Source of the DNA: Paractinoplanes tereljensis
GTDB taxonomy: Bacteria; Actinomycetota; Actinomycetes; Mycobacteriales; Micromonosporaceae
Assembly: GCF_016862435.1 (NCBI RefSeq)
Contig: NZ_BOMY01000022.1
Span: 372,001-436,000, forward strand
Length of the DNA: 64,000 bases
Reading direction: 5' to 3'
Below are positions 35,289-43,714 of the stretch, in pieces. The position numbers and the translations under genes are program-made. The number at the start of each line of letters is the position of its first letter. The first letter of the stretch is position 1. A model generated the notes under the pieces. It saw only the letters and a program-made list of their open reading frames with translations. It was not told the origin of the DNA and did no database searches.

Positions 35289-35388
35289 GCCGTTGGCGCC
35301 CGCCCAAATGCAGCGAGCGCCAACGGCGGAACGAGCCGCCAGAGCCCAAGCCGACACCGCCGCCCCGGGCGAGGATCGCCCGGGGCGG
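35289..35388. terminator. Two strong hairpins between convergent genes
   Basis: GCCGTTGGCGC (35289-35299) pairs with GCGCCAACGGC (35317-35327). A second stem of 13 bp with a 3-nt loop spans 35360-35388. They lie directly after the GH3 stop and should end transcription from the left, and possibly also from the convergent MFS gene. Confidence 0.65.
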
Positions 35389-35572
35389 GCGTTCAGCCAA
35401 CGACTCCGGCCAGCCGGGAAATCCCCTACGGAACACGCGCCTCGTCGGGCCTCAGCCGACGGCACCGTCCCAGACAAAGTCCTCTCGGCCAGGCGCATCC
35501 GTCGCCGAGACCCCAGCCGACCTCTCCGGCCCAACCAAGGCCTCTCGGCGGGAGCCGTCATTGGCTGGGCTG

Positions 35573-36742
35573 TCAGCCATGGCTGGCGTCGGCCATGGCT
35601 CGGGCGCCGATGGCGGGGAGTCCGGCGAGGGCTGCGGCGGTGATGACCGCGCAGGCGAGGAAGACAGCGCTGTAGCCGAGGCTGCTCGCGGCAGCGATGC
35701 TGATGATCGGCCCCGAGACGATGGCGCCGACCCGCCGGGTGTTGATGTACAGGCCGGAGGCCAGCCCCGGCCGGGGGATCAACTCCTGGAAGAGGGTCAG
35801 GCCGATGCCGGCGATCGCGGCGAAGAACCAGGCGTTGAGGACCTGGAGCCCGATGAGAGTCACCGGACCCCCGGCATACGCCATGGCCACGTAGTAGGCG
35901 ATCCCGGCGACACAACCGGAGGCCAGGAGCCGGGGGCCGGAGAAGCGATCGCTCAGTCGCCCGATGATCAGCAGCGCGGGAATCTCCAGGGCAGCGGCGA
36001 CGCCAAGCGTGACACCGGCCCAGGTAACCGCGAGATGCATCCGCTCCGTGACGAACAACGTCATGATCGACACAGCGGCACTGTTGGTCGCCTGCAACGC
36101 GACAAAGACGACGAGGACGATCGCGATCCGCCCCCGCTTCCCGGAATCCCCCACACTCGCGCCGTCGACCGCCCCGCCACCTCCCGTCGCGCTCTTTCCT
36201 TCGGTCACCCCGGCGACGGGCGTGCCGGCGCGCAGCATTGCTGTTGTTGTGGCGGTGGTCAGGACGGCGACCCCGGCCAGCAGGGCGAGGACCGCTCGCG
36301 GCCCCGAACCGGCGATGACCAGGGTGGCCAGCGGCGGGCCGGCCACCCAGGCGAAGGAGACGATCGCCCGGGTTCGAACCACCTCCCGGGCAGCGGCGCC
36401 GCTGTTCTTGAGGTGGGCGAACAGCAATGAGTTGCCGACACCCGCCGGGCCGCCGACCACCGCGAGGGCACAGACCGCGACCGGCAGCGACGTGGTGACG
36501 GCGAGCAGACCAGCCAGGACGAGAGTGAGAATCCCGCAGGCGATCATCGGGCGGAGGTAGTCGCGCCGGCGGTCGGCATACGCGGGCAACACGAGCGAGG
36601 CGATGAAGCCGCTGCCGTTGTAGACGGCGAGGACCACCCCCACCTCGCCGGCCGAGGCGTCGAAGACCTCCACGAGCAGCACCGCAAGGGCCGGGTTGAG
36701 CAGGGCGAACTGCAATCCCCACAGCAGCGCGGCGGAGTTCAT
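35573..36742 (-). CDS. MFS transporter, sugar-efflux (SET) type
   Basis: A 389-aa protein with twelve predicted helices. The N-terminus (LLWGLQFALLNPALAVLLVE) and loop YADRRRDYLRP match the sugar efflux transporter group of the major facilitator superfamily. A Gly/Ser-rich central loop (about 195-225) separates the two halves. ATG 36742 gives family-typical length; the frame is open 47 codons further but encodes no membrane segment. The preceding small gene on the same strand may be co-transcribed. The substrate is unproven. Confidence 0.82.
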   Translation of the reverse strand: MNSAALLWGLQFALLNPALAVLLVEVFDASAGEVGVVLAVYNGSGFIASLVLPAYADRRRDYLRPMIACGILTLVLAGLLAVTTSLPVAVCALAVVGGPAGVGNSLLFAHLKNSGAAAREVVRTRAIVSFAWVAGPPLATLVIAGSGPRAVLALLAGVAVLTTATTTAMLRAGTPVAGVTEGKSATGGGGAVDGASVGDSGKRGRIAIVLVVFVALQATNSAAVSIMTLFVTERMHLAVTWAGVTLGVAAALEIPALLIIGRLSDRFSGPRLLASGCVAGIAYYVAMAYAGGPVTLIGLQVLNAWFFAAIAGIGLTLFQELIPRPGLASGLYINTRRVGAIVSGPIISIAAASSLGYSAVFLACAVITAAALAGLPAIGARAMADASHG

Positions 36743-36925
36743 ACCCCGCTGAGTGCAATACCGTTCCAAGATCCGCGGCCCCTGCCGGCGCCAAAGCGCG
36801 GAAGCACAAGCGCCGAAGCCCGCAAGCGCGGGACGAGCTTGCCCCTGCCGGGCAGCCGCGCAAGCCTCTCGAACCGCCCTCAAACCCGGTCCGGCGACCG
36901 TCAGGCGGCGCCGGGCGCGGGAAGG

Positions 36926-37144
36926 TCAGTCGGGCTCGGGGCAGTCGCAGCGGCGGGGTGGGTCCAAGGCGTCGGCGGCGCGACGTTCGGCGTGGACGCC
37001 GGTTGCGCCGGGGTGGTCGGTGTCGTGGATGGGCTGGTCTCGCTCCCAGGAGCGAGTCTCGGCCAGCACGCCGGCCACCGCCGAGGCCGGGGGTGTGGGG
37101 CGGCGGCGGAAGCAGCGCCGGAACAGGCGGCCTAGCAGGCCCAC
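36926..37144 (-). CDS. Small Arg-rich protein of unknown function
   Basis: A 72-aa protein starting at GTG 37144, immediately after a strong GGGGGG ribosome site. The N-terminus is basic (LFRRCFRRRP) and the tail is Cys/Pro-rich (RRCDCPEPD). There is no membrane helix and no family I recognise. It lies upstream of the SET-type MFS gene on the same strand. The ribosome site is the main reason to call it. Confidence 0.45.
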   Translation of the reverse strand: MGLLGRLFRRCFRRRPTPPASAVAGVLAETRSWERDQPIHDTDHPGATGVHAERRAADALDPPRRCDCPEPD

Positions 37145-37264
37145 GTCGCCCCCCTTTCACCGGACCGCTTAACGATCATGAAAGTTAGCGGCGGCGGTGA
37201 ACCTGGGCTCTCGGCCGAAGGGCTTTCTTGTTGATCATTCGTTTGTGCTGGTAGGACCGTCCGG

Positions 37265-38641
37265 TTAGGACTGAGCGCGACCGGCCACCAGGTTGCCCGC
37301 GTCGCGGGGCAGGCGGAAGGCGTCCACGGCCGGCACGATCAGCAGCGCGGCCAGGAACAGGAACGCGAACCGGTACGCACCGTCCACCGAGACGCCGGCG
37401 CCGAGCCGCACCAGCAGGGCGCCGACCGCCACGCCGAGCCCGCCACCCAGCTCCTGCACCGTCGACATGAGCGTGTTCGCGCTGGTCATCCGGGAACCGG
37501 GGACGTCGGCGAAGGCAACCGTGTTGTACGTGGTGAACCCGATCGACCGGAAAATACCGCTCAGCGCCAGCAACCCGAGCAACGCGACGATCGGCGTCGA
37601 CGGCCGCAGGTACGCGATGCCGATCAGGCAGACCGCCGACGCCAGCACCGCGCCCAGCATCACGGTCCGGATCCCGAGGCGCCGCATCAGCGGGGTGGTG
37701 ACCGGCTTGATGCCGACGTTTCCGGCGAACAGCGCGATAACCACCAGGCCGGCCTGCGCGGCGGTCCAGCCGAAGCCGATCTGGAAGAACAGCGGCAGCA
37801 GGAACGGGATGGCGGTGATGACGGCCCGGAACACCGAGCCGCCGAGCGCGGTGACCCGGTAGGTGCGTACCCGCAGGATGCTCAGGTCGACAAGCGGCTG
37901 ACGCGCGCGAAGCAGATGCACGACGACGGCGGTGAGGGCGACCGCGGCCAGCGCCAGGGCACCGATCGCCAGGGGCCAGTCCGGATGGGACTCGGCCACG
38001 CCCTCCAGGCCGACCACGAGCGCGGCGATGCCGGCCGCGCCCAGCAGGAAGCCGCGCAGGTCGAGCGGGCCGGGGTTGTCGGCGCGCACGTCGGGTACCA
38101 GCCGGAAGGACAGCAGCAGGGCGACCACGCCGAGTGGCAGGTTGATCAGGAAGATCCAGCGCCAGGAGGCGTACTCGCTGAGGAAACCGCCCAGCGCGGG
38201 TGCCAGCAGCGGCGCGACAAGCGCCGGCCAGGTCAGGTAGGCGACGGCCCGGACCAGGTCGGTCTTCTCGGTCGTGCGGATCACCACCAGCCGCCCCACC
38301 GGCACCATCATCGCCCCGCCGACGCCCTGCAGCACCCGGGTGCCGACCAGCATCGGCAGGTTGACGGCGACCGCGCAGCCGGCCGAGGCCAGCGTGAAGA
38401 CCGCGATGGCGACCGCGAACACCCGGCGGGCGCCGAATCGCTCGGTGAGCCATCCGCTGATCGGGATCAGTACGGCGATGGTCAGCACGTACGCCGTGAT
38501 GGTGACGTTGACTGTGACCGGCGCGACGCCGAGGTCGGCGGCGATGTGCGGCGCGGCCGGCGCGATCACCGTGGCGTCCAGGAACTCCATGAAGTACGCG
38601 CCGGCCACCAGCAGCGCCAGCCAGCGCGCACTCCTCGTCAT
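37265..38641 (-). CDS. MFS drug-resistance transporter (DHA2-like)
   Basis: A 458-aa multi-helix transporter. It starts MTRSARWLALLVAGAYFMEF, with the conserved acidic LDATVIAPAAP of TM1 as in EmrB/QacA relatives, motif A at GWLTERFGARRV and motif C-like GGAMMVPVGR. The C-terminus ends after about fourteen hydrophobic stretches. It begins 17 bp after the phosphatase stop on the same strand, so the two are likely co-expressed. It probably exports lipophilic compounds by proton antiport. Confidence 0.88.
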   Translation of the reverse strand: MTRSARWLALLVAGAYFMEFLDATVIAPAAPHIAADLGVAPVTVNVTITAYVLTIAVLIPISGWLTERFGARRVFAVAIAVFTLASAGCAVAVNLPMLVGTRVLQGVGGAMMVPVGRLVVIRTTEKTDLVRAVAYLTWPALVAPLLAPALGGFLSEYASWRWIFLINLPLGVVALLLSFRLVPDVRADNPGPLDLRGFLLGAAGIAALVVGLEGVAESHPDWPLAIGALALAAVALTAVVVHLLRARQPLVDLSILRVRTYRVTALGGSVFRAVITAIPFLLPLFFQIGFGWTAAQAGLVVIALFAGNVGIKPVTTPLMRRLGIRTVMLGAVLASAVCLIGIAYLRPSTPIVALLGLLALSGIFRSIGFTTYNTVAFADVPGSRMTSANTLMSTVQELGGGLGVAVGALLVRLGAGVSVDGAYRFAFLFLAALLIVPAVDAFRLPRDAGNLVAGRAQS

Positions 38642-38658
38642 GCCTAGATCATGCCCGG

Positions 38659-39228
38659 TCAGGCATTCCAGGAGTCGATCGCCGGATTGCCGTGCTCGAA
38701 CCCGAGCGTGGAGATCGTCGCGGTGCCGAGCTTCAGCAGGCCGCCGCCGCTGGCCGGCAGGCCGATCCAGCGCGCACCGGTCACCCGCAGCGAGTGCCCG
38801 TGGGCGATCAGCACCACGTCGCCGCGATCCTCGTCGAGGATCTTGCGGGCGTGCGCGAGGACCCGGTCGATCCGGGTGGCGATCTGCTCGGGTGACTCGC
38901 CGCCGGGGGCGCCGTCGGTCCACAGCGACCAGGTCGGGTTGGTCTCGCGGATGGTGGCGGTGGTGATTCCCTCGTACTCCCCGTAGTTCCATTCGGCCAG
39001 GTCGTCGGTGGTTTCGGTGACCGTCAGCCCGGCCAGCTCAGCGGTCCGCAAGGCCCGCTTGCGCGGGCTGGAGACAACGGCCGCGAAGGTACGCCCATGG
39101 AGGCGTTCCCCGGCCGCGCGGGCCTGCCGTTCGCCCTCGCCGGTGAGTTCCAGATCGGTGTACGACGTGTGCCTGCCCGCCGCGCTCCATTCGGTCTGCC
39201 CGTGCCGGATCAGCACAATCTCCGCCAT
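38659..39228 (-). CDS. Histidine phosphatase superfamily protein
   Basis: A 189-aa phosphoglycerate-mutase-like phosphatase. The RHG motif LIRHGQTEW gives catalytic His9, AEWNYGEYEG contains the acid/base Glu, and the second catalytic His is in VLIAHGHSLRV. ATG 39228 is the natural start. Members dephosphorylate sugar phosphates or other small molecules; the substrate is not defined here. It leads a short operon with the DHA2-like transporter. Confidence 0.9.
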   Translation of the reverse strand: MAEIVLIRHGQTEWSAAGRHTSYTDLELTGEGERQARAAGERLHGRTFAAVVSSPRKRALRTAELAGLTVTETTDDLAEWNYGEYEGITTATIRETNPTWSLWTDGAPGGESPEQIATRIDRVLAHARKILDEDRGDVVLIAHGHSLRVTGARWIGLPASGGGLLKLGTATISTLGFEHGNPAIDSWNA

Positions 39229-39393
39229 GCGTTCTTTCTACCGTGTCCCGCGCTCCCCCGCCGCCGGTAGCCGTTCACAGCGCCGCATGAGCCGCTCGGC
39301 GACGGGCCATTGCGTACCGCCTATATATCTGCTTTTGTCGATCTAACCCGGTGGGGCCGCCGCCCGTCGGGAGGCTTCCGTCAGGGGGTCACC

Positions 39394-39804
39394 GTGGTGA
39401 TCAAGGTTTCCACTGCTAGGTCCTTCGAGCCCGAGGTAATACGAGCGTTCCGCTTCCTGGTGACGGAACACGCCCTGATCGGCCCGTCGAGCCCCGGCCC
39501 CACCCAGGTCTGCTATGTGGGTCCGGAAGTCGCCTACACGATCACGTACGACCCGGCCGGCCACACGGTGACGACGAACGTCGCCCGGGACGTGGGCCCG
39601 GTCCGGCTGACCGCCGAGCTTCCGGCCCTGGTCGTGAGCGCGGCGCTAGGTCATCCGGCGACGGTGCCGTGCACCGCGCGCACGCCGCTGGAGATGCGCG
39701 CCGCGATTTTGACCCAGGCCCATTACGTACGCCGTCTGCAGCCCTATCTCACGCCGCTGAACGTGCTGCCCCTGATGCGGGCCGCGCACGCCCGCTCCGG
39801 GTAA
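39394..39804 (+). CDS. Hypothetical protein
   Basis: A 136-aa protein starting at GTG 39394, five bases after GGGGG. The sequence (VIRAFRFLVTEHALIGP, EVAYTITYDPAGHTVTTNV, LPALVVSAALGHP) suggests a mixed alpha/beta soluble domain with beta strands in the middle. No signal peptide, membrane helix or named domain is recognised. It stands alone between divergent and convergent neighbours and ends at a shared terminator. Confidence 0.6.
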   Translation: MVIKVSTARSFEPEVIRAFRFLVTEHALIGPSSPGPTQVCYVGPEVAYTITYDPAGHTVTTNVARDVGPVRLTAELPALVVSAALGHPATVPCTARTPLEMRAAILTQAHYVRRLQPYLTPLNVLPLMRAAHARSG

Positions 39805-39809
39805 AAGGC

Positions 39810-39838
39810 GTGGGGCCGCCGCGCCGCGACGGCCCCAC
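39810..39838. terminator. Hairpin terminator between convergent genes
   Basis: GTGGGGCCG (39810-39818) and CGGCCCCAC (39830-39838) form a 9-bp GC-rich stem with an 11-nt loop, preceded by AAAA on the left and followed by CACTTCTC. It serves the hypothetical gene (+) and pectate lyase gene (-). Confidence 0.65.
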
Positions 39839-39844
39839 CACTTC

Positions 39845-41416
39845 TCAGGACGCGTACGTCTCGAACTCGGAGATCCGCGGGGTGCCGGACGAGCTCACGA
39901 TCTCGAAAGTGATCTTCTTGAGCGAGGTGCTGGTGAAGCTGATGGTGCCGGGGGTGCCGCTGCCGGTCTTCAGGACCGCGCCGGTGTCGGCGTTCTTGAC
40001 CTGCCAGGAGGCGATGCTGGAGCCGGACGCCTCGCGGATGATGATCCGGGAGACCGACTTGGCGGCGCTCCACTTGACCGAGACGTAACCGGTCGCGCTG
40101 CTCGGCGACCAGTAGGTCGAGGTGCTGGCGTCGATCACGTTGCCGTAGCTGGTGCCACTGGCCTTGCTGGAGCCGTCGGCGCCGGCCCCGATGCTGAGGT
40201 TGGTCCCGCTGGGCGCGGTGGTGGGGCTGGTGGTCGGGGCGGTCGTCGGGGCGGTCGTCGGGGACGTGGTCGGCGTCGAGGTGGTCGGGGACGTCGTCGG
40301 GTTCTGCGAGGAGCAGCTGCCGTTGGAGGTCTTGATGCCGGTGTTCGCGCCGGCCGTGGCGGCCACCAGGGCCGGCACGCAGGCGGCGGTGTCCAGGCTG
40401 TACGAGTAGGGGATGCTCACGGTGGTGTTGGACGGCATGCTCGGGCCGGCCGGGTTGGTCTCGGAGTCGGCCGCCGACCAGGTCACGTTGTCCAGGATGT
40501 TGCCGCTGGCCTGCCAGTACCCGGCCGCGTCGGTGTAGAAGGTGCCGAGCACGTTCATCGAGTTCTTGAAGTAGTTGTTCTCCACCTTGGCCCGCGCACC
40601 GGCCCGGGAGTTGATACCGGACTCGTTGAGGCTCACGTACGAGTTGTTGTAGATGTGCGCGATGCCGCCGCGCAGCAACGGCGTACGGGAGTCGATGTTG
40701 GTGTAGAGGTTGTGGTGGAAGGTCACGTAACCGTTGGTGGTGTCGGTCTCGCTGGAGCCGATCAGACCGCCGCGGCCGGAGTTGCTGAGCTTGCTGTAGG
40801 ACAGCGTCACGTACTGGGTGTTGTCCTTCATGTCGAACAGGCCGTCGTAACCGGCGTCCTCGCCGCCCGATGCCTCCAGGTTGACGTGGTCGACCCAGAT
40901 GTTGCGGACGGTGCTCTCCATGCCGATCGCGTCGCCGCCGTTGGAGGTGGGCGAGCCGGACTTCTTGACGTTCCGGACGGTCACGTTCTGGATGATGATG
41001 TTGCTGGAGTCCCGGATGTGGATGCCCAGCTGGTCGAAGATCGCCCCACCACCGACCCCGATGATCGTGACGTTGCTGATCTCCTTCAGCTCGATCTTGT
41101 CGGCCGCGGTGTTACAGCTGTCGCCGGACACCTTGGTGGTGTTGCCGTGGTTGATGGTGCCCTCGACCTCGATGGTGATCGGGGTGCTGCTGCTGGCCCG
41201 GTTGCACAGCGCGGTGTGGATCGCGGTTCCGGTGGTGGCCCGCACGGTGGTCCCGCCGTTGCCCCCGGTGGTCCCGCCGTTCTGACTGGCATACCCGGTG
41301 GCACTGCCGACGGCGGCCGCGGAAGCCTCCAGCATCGGCGCGGCCAGCGCGACCGCTCCGGCGATGGCAGCCGTGCCACCTGCGATCAACAGGCGCACAG
41401 CGACTGATCGCTTCAT
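39845..41416 (-). CDS. Secreted pectate lyase (PL1) with C-terminal F5/8-type carbohydrate-binding domain
   Basis: A 523-aa secreted enzyme. The signal peptide spans about 1-34 (twin basic start, hydrophobic core, ASAAA). The PL1 parallel beta-helix (about 50-350) shows NIWVDHVNLEA, the family DH motif, and DSRTPLLRGG with the catalytic-region Arg. A Thr/Pro/Ser linker (about 372-398) joins a C-terminal discoidin-like (F5/8 type C) domain (about 400-523; VIDASTSTYWSP, RIIIREASG). It cleaves polygalacturonate by beta-elimination outside the cell. Two LacI-type operators bracket its promoter. Confidence 0.93.
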   Translation of the reverse strand: MKRSVAVRLLIAGGTAAIAGAVALAAPMLEASAAAVGSATGYASQNGGTTGGNGGTTVRATTGTAIHTALCNRASSSTPITIEVEGTINHGNTTKVSGDSCNTAADKIELKEISNVTIIGVGGGAIFDQLGIHIRDSSNIIIQNVTVRNVKKSGSPTSNGGDAIGMESTVRNIWVDHVNLEASGGEDAGYDGLFDMKDNTQYVTLSYSKLSNSGRGGLIGSSETDTTNGYVTFHHNLYTNIDSRTPLLRGGIAHIYNNSYVSLNESGINSRAGARAKVENNYFKNSMNVLGTFYTDAAGYWQASGNILDNVTWSAADSETNPAGPSMPSNTTVSIPYSYSLDTAACVPALVAATAGANTGIKTSNGSCSSQNPTTSPTTSTPTTSPTTAPTTAPTTSPTTAPSGTNLSIGAGADGSSKASGTSYGNVIDASTSTYWSPSSATGYVSVKWSAAKSVSRIIIREASGSSIASWQVKNADTGAVLKTGSGTPGTISFTSTSLKKITFEIVSSSGTPRISEFETYAS

Positions 41417-41468
41417 GTCTTCCTACTCTCGTGGTTCGGAGACCGCGCCCGGCCGCGCGTGCGCTCGG

Positions 41469-41482
41469 GGAAAGCGCTTTCC
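41469..41482. promoter_or_regulatory. LacI-type operator 1 of the pectate lyase gene
   Basis: GGAAAGCGCTTTCC is a perfect 14-bp palindrome with the AAGCGCTT core common in LacI-family operators. It lies just downstream of the predicted -10 (41494-41489, minus strand), near the transcription start. Confidence 0.7.
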
Positions 41483-41488
41483 TCAGCG

Positions 41489-41518
41489 AGGATAGGAAGG
41501 TGTCTATAGAGCAGGCAA
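41489..41518 (-). promoter_or_regulatory. Candidate pectate lyase promoter
   Basis: On the minus strand TTGCCT (41518-41513), 18 bp, then TATCCT (41494-41489). The -35 overlaps operator 2 and the start site falls by operator 1, so both operators could block this promoter. Confidence 0.5.
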
Positions 41519-41527
41519 GCGCTTGCC
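41514..41527. promoter_or_regulatory. LacI-type operator 2 of the pectate lyase gene
   Basis: GGCAAGCGCTTGCC is a second perfect 14-bp palindrome sharing AAGCGCTT, centred 45 bp from operator 1. It overlaps the predicted -35 box. Confidence 0.7.
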
Positions 41528-41674
41528 CGTATTACGGGGATATGAACCAGCGATTTCGCGGCACTACCGCGGCCCACCGCCTCGCGCGAGAGGGGCGCTG
41601 CGGCCCGGTGTTGCAACCAGGCCGCCCGGCGCTCGACGGGACTTACCGTGACGCGTACTTGGGAAGGTTTTGTC

Positions 41675-41779
41675 TTACTTCTTTCGGGTTGCGGCGATGA
41701 TGATGCCGACTATTACCGCGATGACGATGACCACGAGTGCACAGCACAGCATCAGGTGCCACGGCTTGATCGCTCCCAT
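41675..41779 (-). CDS. 34-residue single-pass membrane peptide
   Basis: This short gene encodes 34 aa: it starts MGAIKPWH, continues with about 20 uninterrupted hydrophobic residues (CCALVVIVIAVIVGIII) and ends AATRKK with a basic tail. The layout is a classic small membrane protein, N-terminus out or interfacial and C-terminus in, and the first residues resemble the start of TatA-like proteins. AGGG lies ten bases before ATG 41779. No other reading frame explains the region. Function unknown; perhaps a membrane modulator peptide. Confidence 0.6.
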   Translation of the reverse strand: MGAIKPWHLMLCCALVVIVIAVIVGIIIAATRKK

Positions 41780-41909
41780 GAGCAGGCACCCTATCGATCT
41801 TCGTCAAATCTGTGACGCGCGCCGCAGCGCAGGTTCTTTGAATTTGAAATAGTTGCGGAAGCAACGACGTTGTGGCGGGCAAGGGAAAGCACCACCGAGG
41901 GAGCGGGTC

Positions 41910-43013
41910 ATGCAGTTCGGGATCTTCAGCGTCAGCGACATCACCACCGACCCGACCACCGGGCAGACCCCGACCGAGGCCGAGCGGATCAAGAACATCG
42001 TCACCATCGCGAAGCACGCGGAGGAGGTGGGGCTTGATGTGTTCGCGCTCGGTGAGCACCACAACGAGCCGTTCTTCTCGTCCTCACCGACGACCACACT
42101 CGCCTACATCGCGGCGCAGACCTCCACGCTGCAGCTCAGCACCGCGACCACGCTGATCACCACGAACGACCCGGTGAAGATCGCCGAGGACTTCGCGATG
42201 CTCCAGCATCTCGCGGACGGCCGCGTTGACCTGACGCTGGGGCGGGGTAACACCGGGCCCGTCTACCCGTGGTTCGGAAAGGATATCCGGGCCGGCATCC
42301 CGCTCGCCATCGAAAATTACGCGCTGCTGCACAAGCTGTGGCGCGAGCACACCGTCGACTGGCAGGGCAAGTTCCGCACCCCGCTGCAGTCCTTCACGAG
42401 CACGCCGCGACCGCTCGACGAGATCCCGCCGTTCGTCTGGCACGGCTCGATCCGCTCGCCGGAGATCGCCGAGCAGGCCGCCTTCTACGGTGACGGCTTC
42501 TTCGCCAACCACATCTTCTGGCCGGCCTCGCACACCCAGCGCATGATCGCGCTGTACCGGGAGCGCTTCGCGCACTACGGCCACGGCCAGCCGGACCAGG
42601 CCATCGTCGGCCTCGGCGGCCAGGTGTTCATGCGCAAGAACTCGCAGGACGCGGTGAACGAGTTCCGCCCGTACTTCGACAACGCCCCGGTCTACGGCCA
42701 CGGCCCGGCGCTCGAGGACTTCACCCGGGAGACCCCGCTGACCGTCGGCTCGCCGCAGCAGGTCATCGACCGCACGCTGGGCTTCCGCGAGTACGTCGGC
42801 GACTACCAGCGTCAGCTGTTCCTGATGGACCACGCCGGCCTGCCGGTGAAGACCGTGCTCGAGCAGCTGGACCTGCTCGGCAGTGAGGTGGTTCCGGTGC
42901 TGCGCAAGGAGTTCGCGGCCCTGAAGCCGGCCCACGTGCCGGACGCCCCGACCCACGCCGCCCTGCTGGCGGCAAAGACGGCCGCTTCCGAGAAGGACGA
43001 GGTCAACGCATGA
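41910..43013 (+). CDS. LLM-class FMN-dependent monooxygenase, CE1758 family
   Basis: A 367-aa luciferase-like monooxygenase. The N-terminal barrel has MQFGIFSVSD and LGEHHNEPFF, with the His-Asn pair that contacts flavin; DLTLGRGNTGP and FVWHGSIRSPEIAEQAAFYGDG (shown in part) are further barrel strands. It uses FMNH2 and oxygen to oxidise an unknown organic substrate. The next gene, overlapping by 4 bp, supplies the matching FMN reductase. ATG 41910 is preceded by GAGGGAG. Confidence 0.9.
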   Translation: MQFGIFSVSDITTDPTTGQTPTEAERIKNIVTIAKHAEEVGLDVFALGEHHNEPFFSSSPTTTLAYIAAQTSTLQLSTATTLITTNDPVKIAEDFAMLQHLADGRVDLTLGRGNTGPVYPWFGKDIRAGIPLAIENYALLHKLWREHTVDWQGKFRTPLQSFTSTPRPLDEIPPFVWHGSIRSPEIAEQAAFYGDGFFANHIFWPASHTQRMIALYRERFAHYGHGQPDQAIVGLGGQVFMRKNSQDAVNEFRPYFDNAPVYGHGPALEDFTRETPLTVGSPQQVIDRTLGFREYVGDYQRQLFLMDHAGLPVKTVLEQLDLLGSEVVPVLRKEFAALKPAHVPDAPTHAALLAAKTAASEKDEVNA

Positions 43014-43624
43014 ACCAGCGCACTCTGGCGGTCGTCTCCGCCGGCCTGAGCCAGCCGTCCTCGACCCGGCTTCTGGCCGACCAGCTCGCCACGGCCGCCG
43101 TCGCGGCCGCCGCAACGAGCGGCATCCAGCTCACCGTCACGGTCATCGAGCTGCGCGACCTCGCCCACGACATCGCCAACCACCTGCTCACCGGCTTCCC
43201 GCCGGCCGCGCTCAAGGAGGCTCTCGACACTGTCGAGGCCGCCGACGGCCTGATCGCGGTCACCCCGATCTTCACCGCCAGCTACAGCGGCCTGTTCAAG
43301 TCCTTCTTCGACGTACTCGACAAGGACGCCCTGGCCGACAAGCCGACGCTGATCGCCGCGACCGCCGGAACCGCCCGGCACAGCCTGTCACTCGAGCACG
43401 CCCTCCGCCCGCTCTTCGCCTACCTGCGGGCGGCGGTGGTCCCCACGTCGGTCTTTGCAGCCAGCGACGATTGGGGCGCCGACTCGGCCGACGGCATGCT
43501 GCGCACGCGCGTCGACCGGGCCTCCGCCGAACTCGCCCGCGAGATCGAACGACGCGACCCGGTGTCGGTCACCGACCCCTTCGCGCTCACGGTTTCCTTC
43601 GAGGACCTACTGAAAAACCCATAA
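43010..43624 (+). CDS. NAD(P)H-dependent FMN reductase, CE1759 family
   Basis: A 204-aa flavodoxin-like reductase: VVSAGLSQPSSTRLLADQL is the phosphate-binding loop of NADPH-dependent FMN reductases, followed by TPIFTASYSGLFKSFFD and the AATAGTARHSL segment. It starts within an ATGA overlap with the monooxygenase gene, so the pair is a two-component flavin monooxygenase. It would deliver reduced FMN to its partner. The transposon remnant begins about 95 bp downstream. Confidence 0.9.
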   Translation: MNQRTLAVVSAGLSQPSSTRLLADQLATAAVAAAATSGIQLTVTVIELRDLAHDIANHLLTGFPPAALKEALDTVEAADGLIAVTPIFTASYSGLFKSFFDVLDKDALADKPTLIAATAGTARHSLSLEHALRPLFAYLRAAVVPTSVFAASDDWGADSADGMLRTRVDRASAELAREIERRDPVSVTDPFALTVSFEDLLKNP

Positions 43625-43658
43625 AAATACGGGCATCGAAGAGTCCCGTGGCACTCCT

Positions 43659-43689
43659 GGCCCGGCCCCGTGCAACACCGGGCCGGGCC
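43659..43689 (+). terminator. Terminator of the flavin monooxygenase operon
   Basis: GGCCCGGCCC (43659-43668) and GGGCCGGGCC (43680-43689) form a 10-bp perfect stem with an 11-nt loop, 35 bp after the reductase stop. A second stem, CCACTC/GAGTGG, follows at about 43691-43708. Confidence 0.6.
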
Positions 43690-43714
43690 GCCACTCTCGC
43701 GTGAGTGGTGGCTC

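Noticed and set aside
35293-35643. 116-codon plus-strand open frame after the GH3 gene
   Set aside because: It runs through two strong terminator hairpins, has no ribosome site and overlaps the convergent MFS gene end.
36360-36395. tRNA-like T-arm sequence GGGTTCGAACC
   Set aside because: It lies inside the SET-type MFS coding sequence, with no acceptor stem, D-arm or anticodon arm around it.
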